Source: Marinomonas aquiplantarum (GTDB lineage Bacteria; Pseudomonadota; Gammaproteobacteria; Pseudomonadales; Marinomonadaceae). From it: a stretch of DNA of 64,000 bases. Every line of letters begins with the position of its first letter. Within the stretch, counting starts at the first letter, position 1. Shown in pieces: positions 27,998 to 37,119 of this stretch. Location: contig NZ_QNRF01000002.1 of the NCBI RefSeq assembly GCF_003314975.1, positions 248,001 through 312,000 on the forward strand. Direction: 5' to 3'. A program made the translations under genes and the position numbers. The notes beneath the pieces were generated by a model. That model was not told where the DNA came from and did no database searches. It saw nothing but the letters and a program-made list of their open reading frames with translations.

Positions 27998-28834
27998 ATG
28001 CTCAGCAGTACAAACACAATCACCCCAGCTGGTTACGTACGCTTTAGGGAATATCTACAGAAAGTATGTGGTATTTCTTTGAGTGATAATAAGCAGTATT
28101 TGGTGGCAAGCCGGTTAGGTAAAATTTTAGAAAGGGAAAACTTTTCTAAAATAGAGCAGTTGGTAGACGCGCTTGATAGGCCAATGAATGCTAAGCTGAA
28201 AGAAGAGGTTATCAATGCGATGACCACTAACGAAACCTTGTGGTTTCGTGATACTCACCCTTTCACCATTCTTCGCGAAAAGGTCTTGCCAGAAATGACG
28301 GCGGCGCCTTTACGCATTTGGTCTGCTGCCTCATCGACAGGTCAAGAACCTTACTCCATTAGTATGGTCATAGAGGCATTCAAGAGTGCTCGTCCAGGGG
28401 TTCTGAAACCCGGTGAAAGGATTGTTGCCACCGACATTTGTACTAACATTTTGCAGCACGCAAAACAGGGTGAGTACGACAGTTTGGCAATTGCTCGTGG
28501 TTTAGGGGCAGATTTACAAAGTCGTTATTTTGATAAACTGGATGATTCGACTTGGAAGATTAAATCCAACCTGAGTTCTCGTGTGGATTTTAAATATTTG
28601 AATTTGATTGACTCATTTGCAGGCTTGGGAAAGTTCGATGTCATTTTCTGCCGCAATGTGCTCATCTATTTTACGGTCGATTTGAAGCAAGATATTTTGC
28701 GAAGAATGCATGCCTCTCTAAAGCCAGGAGGGTATCTATTTCTTGGTGGTTCTGAAGCGTTGAGTGGTTTGTCAGATTATTTTGAAATAGTGCAATGCCA
28801 CCCCGGTATTGTCTATAAAGCCAAACCTCGTTAG
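27998..28834 (+). CDS. cheR: Chemotaxis protein methyltransferase CheR
   Basis: CheR methylates glutamates on chemoreceptors using SAM. The 278-residue product has the N-terminal helical domain (about 10-80, ending AMTTNETLWFRD) and a Rossmann-type domain with IWSAASSTGQEPYS, ATDICTNIL and IFCRNVLIYF. Normal length. A terminator follows, so it is transcribed separately from flgB. Confidence 0.97.
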   Translation: MLSSTNTITPAGYVRFREYLQKVCGISLSDNKQYLVASRLGKILERENFSKIEQLVDALDRPMNAKLKEEVINAMTTNETLWFRDTHPFTILREKVLPEMTAAPLRIWSAASSTGQEPYSISMVIEAFKSARPGVLKPGERIVATDICTNILQHAKQGEYDSLAIARGLGADLQSRYFDKLDDSTWKIKSNLSSRVDFKYLNLIDSFAGLGKFDVIFCRNVLIYFTVDLKQDILRRMHASLKPGGYLFLGGSEALSGLSDYFEIVQCHPGIVYKAKPR

Positions 28835-28854
28835 ACCTATTTTACGGGATTTTG

Positions 28855-28890
28855 AAAAGCTCACCCTAGTGTTTAGGGTGGGCTTTTTTT
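28855..28890 (+). terminator. Rho-independent terminator after cheR
   Basis: AAAAGCTCACCCT pairs with AGGGTGGGCTTTT (one U-G) around AGTGTTT and continues into a T-run. Confidence 0.9.
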
Positions 28891-28978
28891 GTTTTTATGA
28901 CCTATCTTTTAAGTTGCCGCTTTTTGCCGTTTCAAGATTGCTTAAATATAACTTATTGAAAAACATGAATATTTTTTT

Positions 28979-28994
28979 TGGCATCATTATTGCT
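28979..28994 (+). promoter_or_regulatory. Sigma-54 (RpoN) promoter of flgBCDE
   Basis: TGGCATCATTATTGCT has GG (28980-28981) and GC (28992-28993) exactly ten bases apart, matching the RpoN -24/-12 consensus. It lies 38 bases before flgB, as expected for a class of rod-hook genes driven by RpoN in Pseudomonas. Confidence 0.88.
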
Positions 28995-29030
28995 ATATAA
29001 AATCATCTATCATTTTTGTTTGAGGGTTAA

Positions 29031-29423
29031 ATGGCGATTTCCTTTGCAGGTGCCTTTGCTGGACACGATAAAGCATTAGAGTTTCGAAGTGCTCGTGCGG
29101 CGATATTGGCGAACAATATCGCGAACGCTGACACACCAAACTACAAAGCACGAGACATTAGTTTTGATGCGGCTTTGGGTGAAGAAATGAAGCGACTGCA
29201 GTTGCAAGGAACCAATGATCGACATTTTGCTCACGGAGCAGAGAGTGAGGCCTCGGGAGATTTGCTTTATCGCAACCCAGAGCAGCCTTCATTGGATGGC
29301 AATACCGTAGACATGCAGCGAGAGCAGGCAGAATATGCGCAGAACTCGATGCAATTTGATACAAGCTTCATGTTTCTAGATCGTAAGATCAGTGGCATGA
29401 GAAAAGCGCTGACTGGGAATTAA
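29031..29423 (+). CDS. flgB: Flagellar proximal rod protein FlgB
   Basis: FlgB forms the base of the flagellar rod. The 130-residue product has the rod-family motif ILANNIANADTPNYKARDI near 27-45 and the C-terminal helix with YAQNSMQFDTSFMFL. It is the first gene after the RpoN promoter and is spaced five bases from flgC. Confidence 0.96.
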   Translation: MAISFAGAFAGHDKALEFRSARAAILANNIANADTPNYKARDISFDAALGEEMKRLQLQGTNDRHFAHGAESEASGDLLYRNPEQPSLDGNTVDMQREQAEYAQNSMQFDTSFMFLDRKISGMRKALTGN

Positions 29424-29428
29424 TCACG

Positions 29429-29878
29429 ATGTCTTTGAGTAATATTTTTACCATTTCTGGCTCGGCAATGAGTGCTCAAACCGTTCGTTTGAATACCATT
29501 GCTAGTAATATGGCAAACGTCGACAGTGCGGCCAGTTCAGCGGATCAGACTTATCGTGCACGCAAGCCAGTGTTTTCTCAAATGATGAATGACAGCATGC
29601 GTGAACGCGGTTGGAAGAATACTAAGTTAGATGAAACGGGAGCGGGTGTTGGCGTTCAAGTTGAGGCGATTGTCGAATCAGATGCACCTCTACAACCTCG
29701 TTATGAACCAGATCATCCGATGGCAAATGAAGAGGGTTACGTTTTTTATCCGAATGTGAACCCAATGGAAGAGATGGCTGACATGATGTCGGCGTCTAGA
29801 TCCTTCCAAACGAACGTAGAAATTATGAACTCGGCAAAAAGCATGATGCAAAAAATGCTAACGCTCGGGCAATCTTAG
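29429..29878 (+). CDS. flgC: Flagellar rod protein FlgC
   Basis: FlgC is a proximal rod subunit. The 149-residue product has the N-terminal helix RLNTIASNMANVDSAASSAD and the C-terminal family signature YPNVNPMEEMADMMSASRSF. Typical length and position between flgB and flgD. Confidence 0.96.
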   Translation: MSLSNIFTISGSAMSAQTVRLNTIASNMANVDSAASSADQTYRARKPVFSQMMNDSMRERGWKNTKLDETGAGVGVQVEAIVESDAPLQPRYEPDHPMANEEGYVFYPNVNPMEEMADMMSASRSFQTNVEIMNSAKSMMQKMLTLGQS

Positions 29879-29888
29879 GAGCAGATAG

Positions 29889-30593
29889 ATGGCAAATATA
29901 TCTGATAAAAACGGCCTTGGTGGGCTGATCTCACAATACGGTACCGAAGCGGCAAAGTCGAAAGCTGGCATCGAAAAACCGGAAGTGAAGCCAGAAGAAG
30001 GGGCGTTAGCTGACCAGAATGTCTTTCTGAAGCTCTATATTGAGCAGTTGAAGGGGCAGGATCCAACGGCACCTCAAGATGCTAACGATATGGTTGCGCA
30101 AATGTCGCAGTTTAGTTCATTGGAGCGATTGACCAGTATTTCAGATCAGTTGGAAACCATGGCGTCATCATTAACATCAAATCAGGCATTAAGTGCGTCG
30201 ACCTTGGTTGGCAAATCGATTTTGATGGAAGGTGACAAGGCGAAAATGGGTGATGGCGTAGATCCTTTAGTGGTGAAAGCTGTTGTACCTGAGTCGTCTA
30301 AGAGTGCGGTTTTAAAAATCTATGATTCAAGTAACAACTTGGTCAGAACCGCGCCATTGGATACGGGTGAGTTTAGCTGGGATAAGTTAGACAGTGACGG
30401 AAATCCTTTGCCGGCTGGTGAATATCGTTTTGCCGCTACGTCGACAAATGCACAGGGAGAGACGTCATCGATGTCAACACGTGTACCGACCAGAATTCAG
30501 GGTGTCACCATTAATGGTGAAGAAGGCACCGTCTTGAACGTGGAGAATCACGGCAAGATCAAACTAACAAAAGAACTAGAAATCTTAGGGTAA
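29889..30593 (+). CDS. flgD: Flagellar hook cap protein FlgD
   Basis: FlgD caps the growing hook and is discarded after assembly. The 234-residue product has the conserved N-terminal segment (NVFLKLYIEQLKGQDPTAPQ, then MVAQMSQFSSLERL) and a C-terminal FnIII/tudor-like part (DSDGNPLPAGEYRFAATS). A GGAG ribosome site precedes the ATG. Confidence 0.96.
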   Translation: MANISDKNGLGGLISQYGTEAAKSKAGIEKPEVKPEEGALADQNVFLKLYIEQLKGQDPTAPQDANDMVAQMSQFSSLERLTSISDQLETMASSLTSNQALSASTLVGKSILMEGDKAKMGDGVDPLVVKAVVPESSKSAVLKIYDSSNNLVRTAPLDTGEFSWDKLDSDGNPLPAGEYRFAATSTNAQGETSSMSTRVPTRIQGVTINGEEGTVLNVENHGKIKLTKELEILG

Positions 30594-30605
30594 CTGGAGA
30601 GCGTT

Positions 30606-32303
30606 ATGGGATTTAATACTGCACTGTCTGGCATTAAAGCCTCGGCTGATTATTTGGGTGTTACGGGTAATAATATTGCCAACGCTGATACCACAGGCTT
30701 TAAGAAATCACGCATTGAATTTGATGACTTATACAACACCAGTGTACTGGGTGCGGGCAGCGGCAACAGTATCGGTTCTGGTGTTAGTGTGAGTAAAGTG
30801 GCACAAGAGTTTTCACCTGGTAACCTGTCTTATACAGATAACAATCTAGACCTTGCGATTGATGGCAGTGGCTTTTTTGTTTTGGATGCCGGGATTGCTC
30901 AATCCTATACCCGAGCAGGTAATTTCAAACTAGATGAAAATGGCTATCTGGTGACAAACAATGGCAGTCATGTACAGGGGTTTAATGCTGTCGAGGGTGT
31001 CGTAGGCGGCAACCTTGAAGATATGCGTATTCCAACTGACCGTATTGCGCCTGAGGCCACCACTGAAATGGAGTTGCAAGTTAACTTGAACTCTAAAAGT
31101 GAAGACGTGCCGCCGTATATAAGAGAAGATTTCGATCCGCTGAATCCTGATACTTATAACTACACTCAAACGCAAGGTGTCGTAGACGGTGAGGGTAACA
31201 CTCACATTGTGACTTATTACTATGCGAAAAGTGAGTTGCCAAATACCTACCGAGTGCACGCTACCGTAGACGGTAACATTACCGATGATGCGGGCGCAGC
31301 CTTCCTTGGTGAAACGTATGCGACTTACAACTCAGCCGAAGCAGGTGAAGACTTTAATGGTGATGGCACTAATGAAGCACCATTTGAGTTGCTCTACCTA
31401 GGCGCGGCTAATCCGGGAGTGACTGACATTGAGGCCGGAACGAAAACGCCAATCACAGTAACGGGAACCTTGGGCGGGGTGGCGATAACTTCATCGCTGG
31501 AAGTGGATAGTGTACGTGAGCCTGTGTCTGTGGCTCGTGAAGCGTTTGATCCGCTTAAGCCTGAAACCTACACCTATGGTAATACACGTACTATTTATGA
31601 TTCTTTGGGTGAGCCTCATACGGTGGGTTATTACTTCATCAAGCAAGGTGAGAATAACACTTACGAGATGAGACTGACGGTTGATGGTGAAGAGACATTT
31701 GAAGATCCTCTAACGGGTGAAGATACTCGCTTCTTAGAAAAGAATACGGCGGTTAGTTTTGATGCGGCGGGTAATTTAATGGGGGCCTATCGTGGTTTGC
31801 CTCCGTTTGAAGTGGCTCAGCCGATCACGCTTGAAATTGTCGGTTTGGATCCTACCAACCGCGGTAAGATGGCACCGCTGGATTTGGCGGGTTCAACTCA
31901 ATACGCTTTAGAAAATTCGGATACCTTTGAGCAAGACGGCTTCTCAGCTGGTGAATTGCAAGGTGTATCTTTTGATAGTGATGGTTTCCTAGTTGCCAAC
32001 TATACCAACCAACAAACGGCAACACTTGGCCAGATCGCCTTAGCCACCTTCGATAGTACAGACGGTTTGATGCCGACTGGACACACTGCATGGTTGGCGA
32101 GTAAAGGATCTGGTGCCGCTGATATTGGTCGTCCAAACAGCGGAACATTAGGGAAAATCCAAGGGGGCGCGTTAGAGGAATCTAACGTTGATCTGACGTC
32201 TGAGCTGGTCTCTCTGATTGAGGCACAGCGTAATTACCAAGCGAACAGTAAAACATTAGAAACAGAAAATACTGTCACGCAGACGATCATAAACCTTCGT
32301 TAA
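30606..32303 (+). CDS. flgE: Flagellar hook protein FlgE, enlarged by an internal duplication
   Basis: FlgE polymerises into the hook, the universal joint of the flagellum. N-terminal rod/hook motif (NNIANADTTGFKKSRIEFDD) and the C-terminal helix (SNVDLTSELVSLIEAQRNYQ) are clear. At 565 residues it is well above E. coli FlgE (402). The extra length includes two related segments, residues 173-224 and 311-362: both read RExFDPLxPxTYxY, then a GxxHxVxYY core, and end in TVDG. These look like duplicated copies of a D2-type surface domain. Last gene before a strong terminator. Confidence 0.96.
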   Translation: MGFNTALSGIKASADYLGVTGNNIANADTTGFKKSRIEFDDLYNTSVLGAGSGNSIGSGVSVSKVAQEFSPGNLSYTDNNLDLAIDGSGFFVLDAGIAQSYTRAGNFKLDENGYLVTNNGSHVQGFNAVEGVVGGNLEDMRIPTDRIAPEATTEMELQVNLNSKSEDVPPYIREDFDPLNPDTYNYTQTQGVVDGEGNTHIVTYYYAKSELPNTYRVHATVDGNITDDAGAAFLGETYATYNSAEAGEDFNGDGTNEAPFELLYLGAANPGVTDIEAGTKTPITVTGTLGGVAITSSLEVDSVREPVSVAREAFDPLKPETYTYGNTRTIYDSLGEPHTVGYYFIKQGENNTYEMRLTVDGEETFEDPLTGEDTRFLEKNTAVSFDAAGNLMGAYRGLPPFEVAQPITLEIVGLDPTNRGKMAPLDLAGSTQYALENSDTFEQDGFSAGELQGVSFDSDGFLVANYTNQQTATLGQIALATFDSTDGLMPTGHTAWLASKGSGAADIGRPNSGTLGKIQGGALEESNVDLTSELVSLIEAQRNYQANSKTLETENTVTQTIINLR

Positions 32304-32327
32304 TTTTCTGGAGAGAGAAGTTTTATG

Positions 32328-32360
32328 GCCGAAGCAGCCTAGCTGCTTCGGCTTTTTTTT
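32328..32360 (+). terminator. Rho-independent terminator after flgE
   Basis: GCCGAAGCAG-cctag-CTGCTTCGGC is a perfect ten-pair stem with eight T after it. It separates flgBCDE from flgFGHIJ. Confidence 0.95.
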
Positions 32361-32375
32361 GCGCTTTTTTTAAGT

Positions 32376-32391
32376 TGGTATGAATTTTGTA
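32376..32391 (+). promoter_or_regulatory. Possible sigma-54 promoter of the flgF operon
   Basis: TGGTATGAATTTTGTA has GG (32377-32378) and, after ten bases, GT instead of GC. A new promoter is needed here because of the terminator upstream, and flgF operons are RpoN-dependent in Pseudomonas, but the match is weak. Confidence 0.35.
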
Positions 32392-32433
32392 AGAGGTATA
32401 GCTAGATAACCTGATTTTTGTTTGGAGCGGGTA

Positions 32434-33177
32434 ATGGATAAAGCATTATATTTAGCAATGAGCGGTGGCGTTCAGACCATGAATGCTCAAGCAATTCATG
32501 CGAATAATTTAGCCAATGTAAATACAACAGGCTTTCGTTCAGATTTTGAGCAAGCCCGTTCAATGCAGGTGTATGGGGATTATTACCCTAGTCGCGTGTA
32601 TGCCATGACAGAGAATCCAGCGACGCGCTATACGCAAGGTGACATGATTCAAACCGATCGTAATTTGGACATCGCTATTAATGGCGATGGTTTTATGACG
32701 GTCTACGATGAAACAGGGCAAGAAGCTTATACCAGGGCTGGTGATTTGCAAATAAATGCCGCTGGGCAATTAGTAACAGGACGAGGTTTGCCTGTAGCGG
32801 GTGTCGGTGGACCAATTTTTCTACCGCCTGTTGATAGTATCAACATTATGGCAGATGGTTCTATTTCGATTGTTCCTCAAGGTGGTGGCGCCAATGAAGT
32901 GGCGGTGATTAATCAGATTAAGTTAGTTAATCCAGATCCTCAGAATCTTCGCAAGGGGCAAGACGGTCTGATCCATACGCGAGATGGTCAGTTCTTAGAG
33001 GCCGATTTAAATGTGCAATTAGTCAGTGGTTTTATTGAAGGCAGTAATGTGAATGCTGTCGAAGAAATGACGCACATTATGAACCTAGCGCGACGTTTTG
33101 AAATGAACGTAAAAATGATGGATACGGTAAGAGAGAATGCCAATTCATCGGCAAGAATATTACAGCGTACCGCTTAA
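32434..33177 (+). CDS. flgF: Flagellar rod protein FlgF
   Basis: FlgF is a proximal rod subunit. The 247-residue product starts MDKALYLAMSGG and has AIHANNLANVNTTGFRSDFE near 24-43 and the C-terminal SNVNAVEEMTHIMNLARRFE. The frame opens earlier at a TTG (32422), but GGAG lies just before ATG 32434. First gene of the second hook-basal-body unit. Confidence 0.96.
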   Translation: MDKALYLAMSGGVQTMNAQAIHANNLANVNTTGFRSDFEQARSMQVYGDYYPSRVYAMTENPATRYTQGDMIQTDRNLDIAINGDGFMTVYDETGQEAYTRAGDLQINAAGQLVTGRGLPVAGVGGPIFLPPVDSINIMADGSISIVPQGGGANEVAVINQIKLVNPDPQNLRKGQDGLIHTRDGQFLEADLNVQLVSGFIEGSNVNAVEEMTHIMNLARRFEMNVKMMDTVRENANSSARILQRTA

Positions 33178-33242
33178 CAAATATAATCGTTAAGCGTGTT
33201 AACCAACAGTAAGAATAGATTGATAGAGAGAATGGGGCGGTT

Positions 33243-34028
33243 ATGAATTCGGCATTATGGGTAAGTAAAACTGGCTTAAGCGCAATGGACAAACAATTGA
33301 ATACGGTAGCCAACAACTTGGCTAACGTGTCCACTACGGCCTTTAAAAAAGACCGAGCTGTCTTTGAAGATTTGATGTATAAAACGGTTCGAGCGCCAGG
33401 TGGATTAAGTGCTCAAAATGCAGAATTACCATCAGGTTTACAGTTGGGTACTGGTGTAAAAGTCGGAGCGACGCAGAAAGACTTTTCTAATGGCGATTAC
33501 AACATGACGGATAGGCAATTAGACATTGCGATTCAAGGTAAGGGCTTTTTTCAAGTATTACAGCCAGATGGTACCGTTGCCTATACCCGTGATGGCAGTT
33601 TTCAGTTAAACAGTGACGGTCAGATTGCCACCTCAGGTGGATTGGTACTAGAGCCAGGTATTCAAATTGATCCAACCGCAGTAGAAATTTTGATTTCGGA
33701 AGACGGTATTGTGTCGCAACGAATGAGCGGTGAGGCTGATCCGCAAGAAGTGGGTGCGATTAATATTGCGGGCTTCATTAACCCAACTGGTTTGGATGCC
33801 GCTGGTCAGAATATTTTCACTGAAACCAATGCCAGTGGACCACCAATTGTTGGTGCGCCTGGTGCGGATTCTTTGGGCACAGTAGCTCAAGGTATGTTGG
33901 AAGCGTCTAACGTGAATTCGATTGAAGAACTTGTGAACATGATTACGACACAGCGTGCTTACGAAATGAATTCAAAAGTCATCGCCTCTGCGGACGGCAT
34001 GATGAGCTTTGCGATTCAGCAGTTATAA
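33243..34028 (+). CDS. flgG: Flagellar distal rod protein FlgG
   Basis: FlgG forms the distal rod. The 261-residue product begins MNSALWVSKTGLSAMDKQLN, has NTVANNLANVSTTAFKKDRA, and ends with SNVNSIEELVNMITTQRAYE. Length matches E. coli FlgG (260). A 65-base gap precedes it, without a recognisable promoter. Confidence 0.97.
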   Translation: MNSALWVSKTGLSAMDKQLNTVANNLANVSTTAFKKDRAVFEDLMYKTVRAPGGLSAQNAELPSGLQLGTGVKVGATQKDFSNGDYNMTDRQLDIAIQGKGFFQVLQPDGTVAYTRDGSFQLNSDGQIATSGGLVLEPGIQIDPTAVEILISEDGIVSQRMSGEADPQEVGAINIAGFINPTGLDAAGQNIFTETNASGPPIVGAPGADSLGTVAQGMLEASNVNSIEELVNMITTQRAYEMNSKVIASADGMMSFAIQQL

Positions 34029-34043
34029 AAAGAGTAATTAACA

Positions 34044-34886
34044 ATGAAGATAAAACTTTTTCTGTTGGCCTTGCTCAGTTCCTGCTTAACAGGTTGTTTA
34101 ACTTGGGACATTGATCAGCAAGCCGTTGCAAATGCAGCTGCAGCCGGTGCCGCGGGTGCGGTAGCTGATGCGGTGGTGGACGCCATAAACGATGACGATG
34201 AAGCGCCAGAAGAGACAGCAGAAGAAGATCGCAAAGGATTTGTGCCAGACCCTAATGACCCTATGAACGGGCCAGAGATTGCTGAGGCCATACAGCAAGA
34301 TGATCCGTACTACACCCCCATTTATGATAACGGTATGACGTCGGCTCAAGCGCCAACAGGTGGTATTTATCAAACGGGTATGGGAGATGTCTTTTTTGGC
34401 GATCAAAAAGCCAGTAAAGTGGGCGATATCTTGACGATCAATCTCAATGAAACGACGACATCGACTAAAGCCAATGCGGCGACCGTGTCTAAATCGTCGT
34501 CAGCAACCATTGAGAACCCGACGATACTAGGACAAGAGCTTAAAATGGACACCACCGTACCGCAGCAAGGAACCGATTTTTCAGGTAATGCTTCGGCTAA
34601 CCAGAATAACAGTTTAAGTGGTACCATCACGGTAACTGTCTATAAAACCTACTCTAATGGCCTGCTGGCGGTGAGAGGCGAAAAATGGTTGCGCTTAAAT
34701 CAAGGTGATGAATACATTCGTTTTTCTGGACTAGTGCGTAAGCAAGATATATCCCCTGATAATACGGTTGAATCGCAGCGAGTGGCGGATGCCAGAATTA
34801 CTTACTCAGGTACTGGTGAAGTGGCTGCGGGCAGTGAACAAGGTTGGGTAAGCCGTTTATTAAATACTCGAGACATGCCTTATTAA
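34044..34886 (+). CDS. flgH: Flagellar L-ring lipoprotein FlgH
   Basis: FlgH is the outer-membrane ring subunit. The 280-residue product has a lipoprotein signal with lipobox LTGC, so C18 is the lipidated cysteine. The family core begins near 105 (GGIYQTGMGDVFFGDQKASK) and ends GTGEVAAGSEQGWVSRLL. Between them, residues 27-65 form an Ala-rich then Asp/Glu-rich stretch not found in E. coli FlgH (232 residues), probably a flexible periplasmic tether. Confidence 0.95.
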   Translation: MKIKLFLLALLSSCLTGCLTWDIDQQAVANAAAAGAAGAVADAVVDAINDDDEAPEETAEEDRKGFVPDPNDPMNGPEIAEAIQQDDPYYTPIYDNGMTSAQAPTGGIYQTGMGDVFFGDQKASKVGDILTINLNETTTSTKANAATVSKSSSATIENPTILGQELKMDTTVPQQGTDFSGNASANQNNSLSGTITVTVYKTYSNGLLAVRGEKWLRLNQGDEYIRFSGLVRKQDISPDNTVESQRVADARITYSGTGEVAAGSEQGWVSRLLNTRDMPY

Positions 34887-34937
34887 TCTCGAAGCTTGAT
34901 ATTGAGAAGCAATGGGTTTCTCACAATAGGTGATTGA

Positions 34938-36026
34938 ATGAAGCGTTTTACATTAATGATCATTTGTTTCTTGTCAGTATCGGCTCAGGCGGAGCGCCTG
35001 AAAGATATTGCAAGTGTACAAGGTGTCCGAGATAACCAGTTATTTGGTTATGGCTTGGTGATTGGTCTAAATGGTACGGGTGATAGCACGCCTTTCACTA
35101 ATCAAAGTTTTGCCAGCATGTTATCGCGTTTTGGCGTGACTTTGCCGGAAGGCGTGAGTGCAACCTCTAAAAATGTCGCCGCGGTTTCTTTGACGGCGAC
35201 CTTGCCTGCTTTCTCTAAACCAGGTCAAAAAATTGATGTGACAGCTTCGTCGATTGGTAATGCCAGTGCCTTGAGTGGCGGTACCTTATTATTATCCACC
35301 TTAAAAGGGGCGGACGGTGCGGTTTATGCGATCGCGCAAGGCAATGTTGTGGTTGGCGGTTTAGGGGCCAATGGGGCGGACGGATCTCGTATATCCGGCA
35401 ATGTTCCCACCGTTGGTCGAATTCCCAATGGCGCTAGTGTAGAACGTATTGTGCCGAGTAGTTTCAACCGTGGCGACACTCTGACATTCAATTTGAATCG
35501 CCCCGATTTTACAACGGCAAAACACGTTTCAGATAAGATCAATGACTTGCTTGGGCAAGGGGTTGCCACCACATTGGATGCGACCTCCATTCGAGTATCA
35601 GCGCCTCGTGATCCTAGTCAACGTGTGACTTTTCTCTCTATCTTGGAAAACTTAGAAGTAGATGTGGCGGAAGAGCGTGCTCGCATTGTAGTGAACTCCA
35701 GAACAGGGACCATTATTATTGGTCAGCATGTGAAAGTTTCTCCTGCCGCCATTACCCATGGCAGTTTGACCGTGACGATTCAAGAGGTTCCTCCACAAGT
35801 TGGGCAAGATGGAACGGTGACGGGCGGTGAAACCATTGTGTCGCCTAGAGAAGGGATCGAGATCAGTAATAATAGCGGCCATATGTTTATGTTTGATCCT
35901 GGCGCGTCTTTGAATGATATCGTACGCGCTGTTAATCAGGTGGGGGCTGCGCCTGGTGATGTGATGGCCATCTTAGAAGGGCTAAAACAGGCTGGTGCGA
36001 TCAATGCTGACCTTGTGGTGATCTAA
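34938..36026 (+). CDS. flgI: Flagellar P-ring protein FlgI
   Basis: FlgI forms the periplasmic P ring around the rod. The 362-residue product has a cleavable signal peptide (about 1-18, ending AQA), then the family start [20 protein letters not shown] and [14 protein letters not shown]. Length matches E. coli FlgI (365). FlgA, encoded at 26182-26874, is its assembly chaperone. Confidence 0.97.
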   Translation: MKRFTLMIICFLSVSAQAERLKDIASVQGVRDNQLFGYGLVIGLNGTGDSTPFTNQSFASMLSRFGVTLPEGVSATSKNVAAVSLTATLPAFSKPGQKIDVTASSIGNASALSGGTLLLSTLKGADGAVYAIAQGNVVVGGLGANGADGSRISGNVPTVGRIPNGASVERIVPSSFNRGDTLTFNLNRPDFTTAKHVSDKINDLLGQGVATTLDATSIRVSAPRDPSQRVTFLSILENLEVDVAEERARIVVNSRTGTIIIGQHVKVSPAAITHGSLTVTIQEVPPQVGQDGTVTGGETIVSPREGIEISNNSGHMFMFDPGASLNDIVRAVNQVGAAPGDVMAILEGLKQAGAINADLVVI

Positions 36027-36029
36027 ACC

Positions 36030-37007
36030 ATGATGAATTCCATTCCGCCTAAACAAGACTTTTTTGCTGACTTTTCGTCCTTAACGGATTTGAAAACTAA
36101 GGCGAAAAAAGACCCTGATGCCGCCTTGCAAGAAGTGGCACAGCAGTTTGAGTCGATTTTCATTAACATGTTGCTAAAGAACATGCGCAGTACGAATGAA
36201 GCGATTGGCGATGGCTTATTTTCCAGTACGCAAACCAAGCAATATCAGGAAATGATGGACTCACAGATGGCGCAAAGTATGGCTAAATCTGGGGGGATAG
36301 GCTTGTCCGATGCACTGATACGGCAATATCAAACCCAACAACAAAATCGAGTCAGTTTGCCTGCTGCTTCTAATGGTACTGAAGATACAGATTTTCTGAA
36401 TCAAGTGGCCAAGCAAGATATGTTGCGTATTCAGGCGTTAGCCCAAAGGGCATCATCTGATTTTATTCAATCTATCCAAGAGCAAGGTGAGACAGCGCCA
36501 ACCTCTCAAACAAATGCTCCTTCAGCACTTTCTGTGGTGTTTCAATCACCGCAAGAGTTTGTCGAAACTTTGTGGCCTCATGCGCAAAAAGCCGGTGACG
36601 CATTAGGCGTTAATCCGAAAGCCATTCTTGCACAAGCAGCACTTGAAACCGGTTGGGGTAAGTATCCAATAGCCAAAGAAGATGGCACAGCAAGTTTCAA
36701 TTTGTTTGGTATAAAAGCGGATACTCGTTGGTCTGGTGATCGTGCTGTGGTTAATACTTTAGAGTTTCGAAATGGTGTGGCTCAGCGCGAGAAAGCGGCT
36801 TTTCGTGCTTACGATTCTTTTGCGCAAAGCTTTGATGATTATGCGGATTTTCTGAGTTCAAGTGAGCGGTATAAAGATGCCCTTGGCGCTGGAGAAGATA
36901 CGTCAAAGTTTGCCGCATCCCTGCAAGCTGGTGGTTATGCTACTGATCCTAAGTATGCAGACAAGATAGATAACATATTGTCCAGCCAGTGGTTTGAGCG
37001 ACTTTAG
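36030..37007 (+). CDS. flgJ: Rod-cap/peptidoglycan hydrolase FlgJ
   Basis: FlgJ caps the rod and opens the cell wall for it. The 325-residue product is bifunctional: a rod-scaffold domain (about 1-110; ALQEVAQQFESIFINMLLKN) and a glucosaminidase domain (about 175-325) with the catalytic Glu in AALETGWGKYP and FNLFGIKAD. ATG 36030 and 36033 are both possible. It begins three bases after flgI. Confidence 0.95.
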   Translation: MMNSIPPKQDFFADFSSLTDLKTKAKKDPDAALQEVAQQFESIFINMLLKNMRSTNEAIGDGLFSSTQTKQYQEMMDSQMAQSMAKSGGIGLSDALIRQYQTQQQNRVSLPAASNGTEDTDFLNQVAKQDMLRIQALAQRASSDFIQSIQEQGETAPTSQTNAPSALSVVFQSPQEFVETLWPHAQKAGDALGVNPKAILAQAALETGWGKYPIAKEDGTASFNLFGIKADTRWSGDRAVVNTLEFRNGVAQREKAAFRAYDSFAQSFDDYADFLSSSERYKDALGAGEDTSKFAASLQAGGYATDPKYADKIDNILSSQWFERL

Positions 37008-37037
37008 AAAATATTCTCACTGAAAAAACAGTATTGG

Positions 37038-37083
37038 TAAAGTTTTTGCATTCTCTAGTTATTAGAGACGTTTTTTGGCGTCT
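37038..37083 (+). promoter_or_regulatory. flgK leader: FliA-like -35 and two mutually exclusive hairpins
   Basis: A perfect TAAAGTTT (37038-37045) is present, but the box 11 bases on (AGTTATTA) is a poor FliA -10. Two hairpins share bases: TCTCTA-gttat-TAGAGA (37052-37068) and AGACG-ttttttgg-CGTCT (37066-37083). A promoter is plausible but unproven. Confidence 0.3.
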
Positions 37084-37119
37084 TTAAACGAATTTCAACT
37101 AAGGCTAGAGGTGTGAGCT

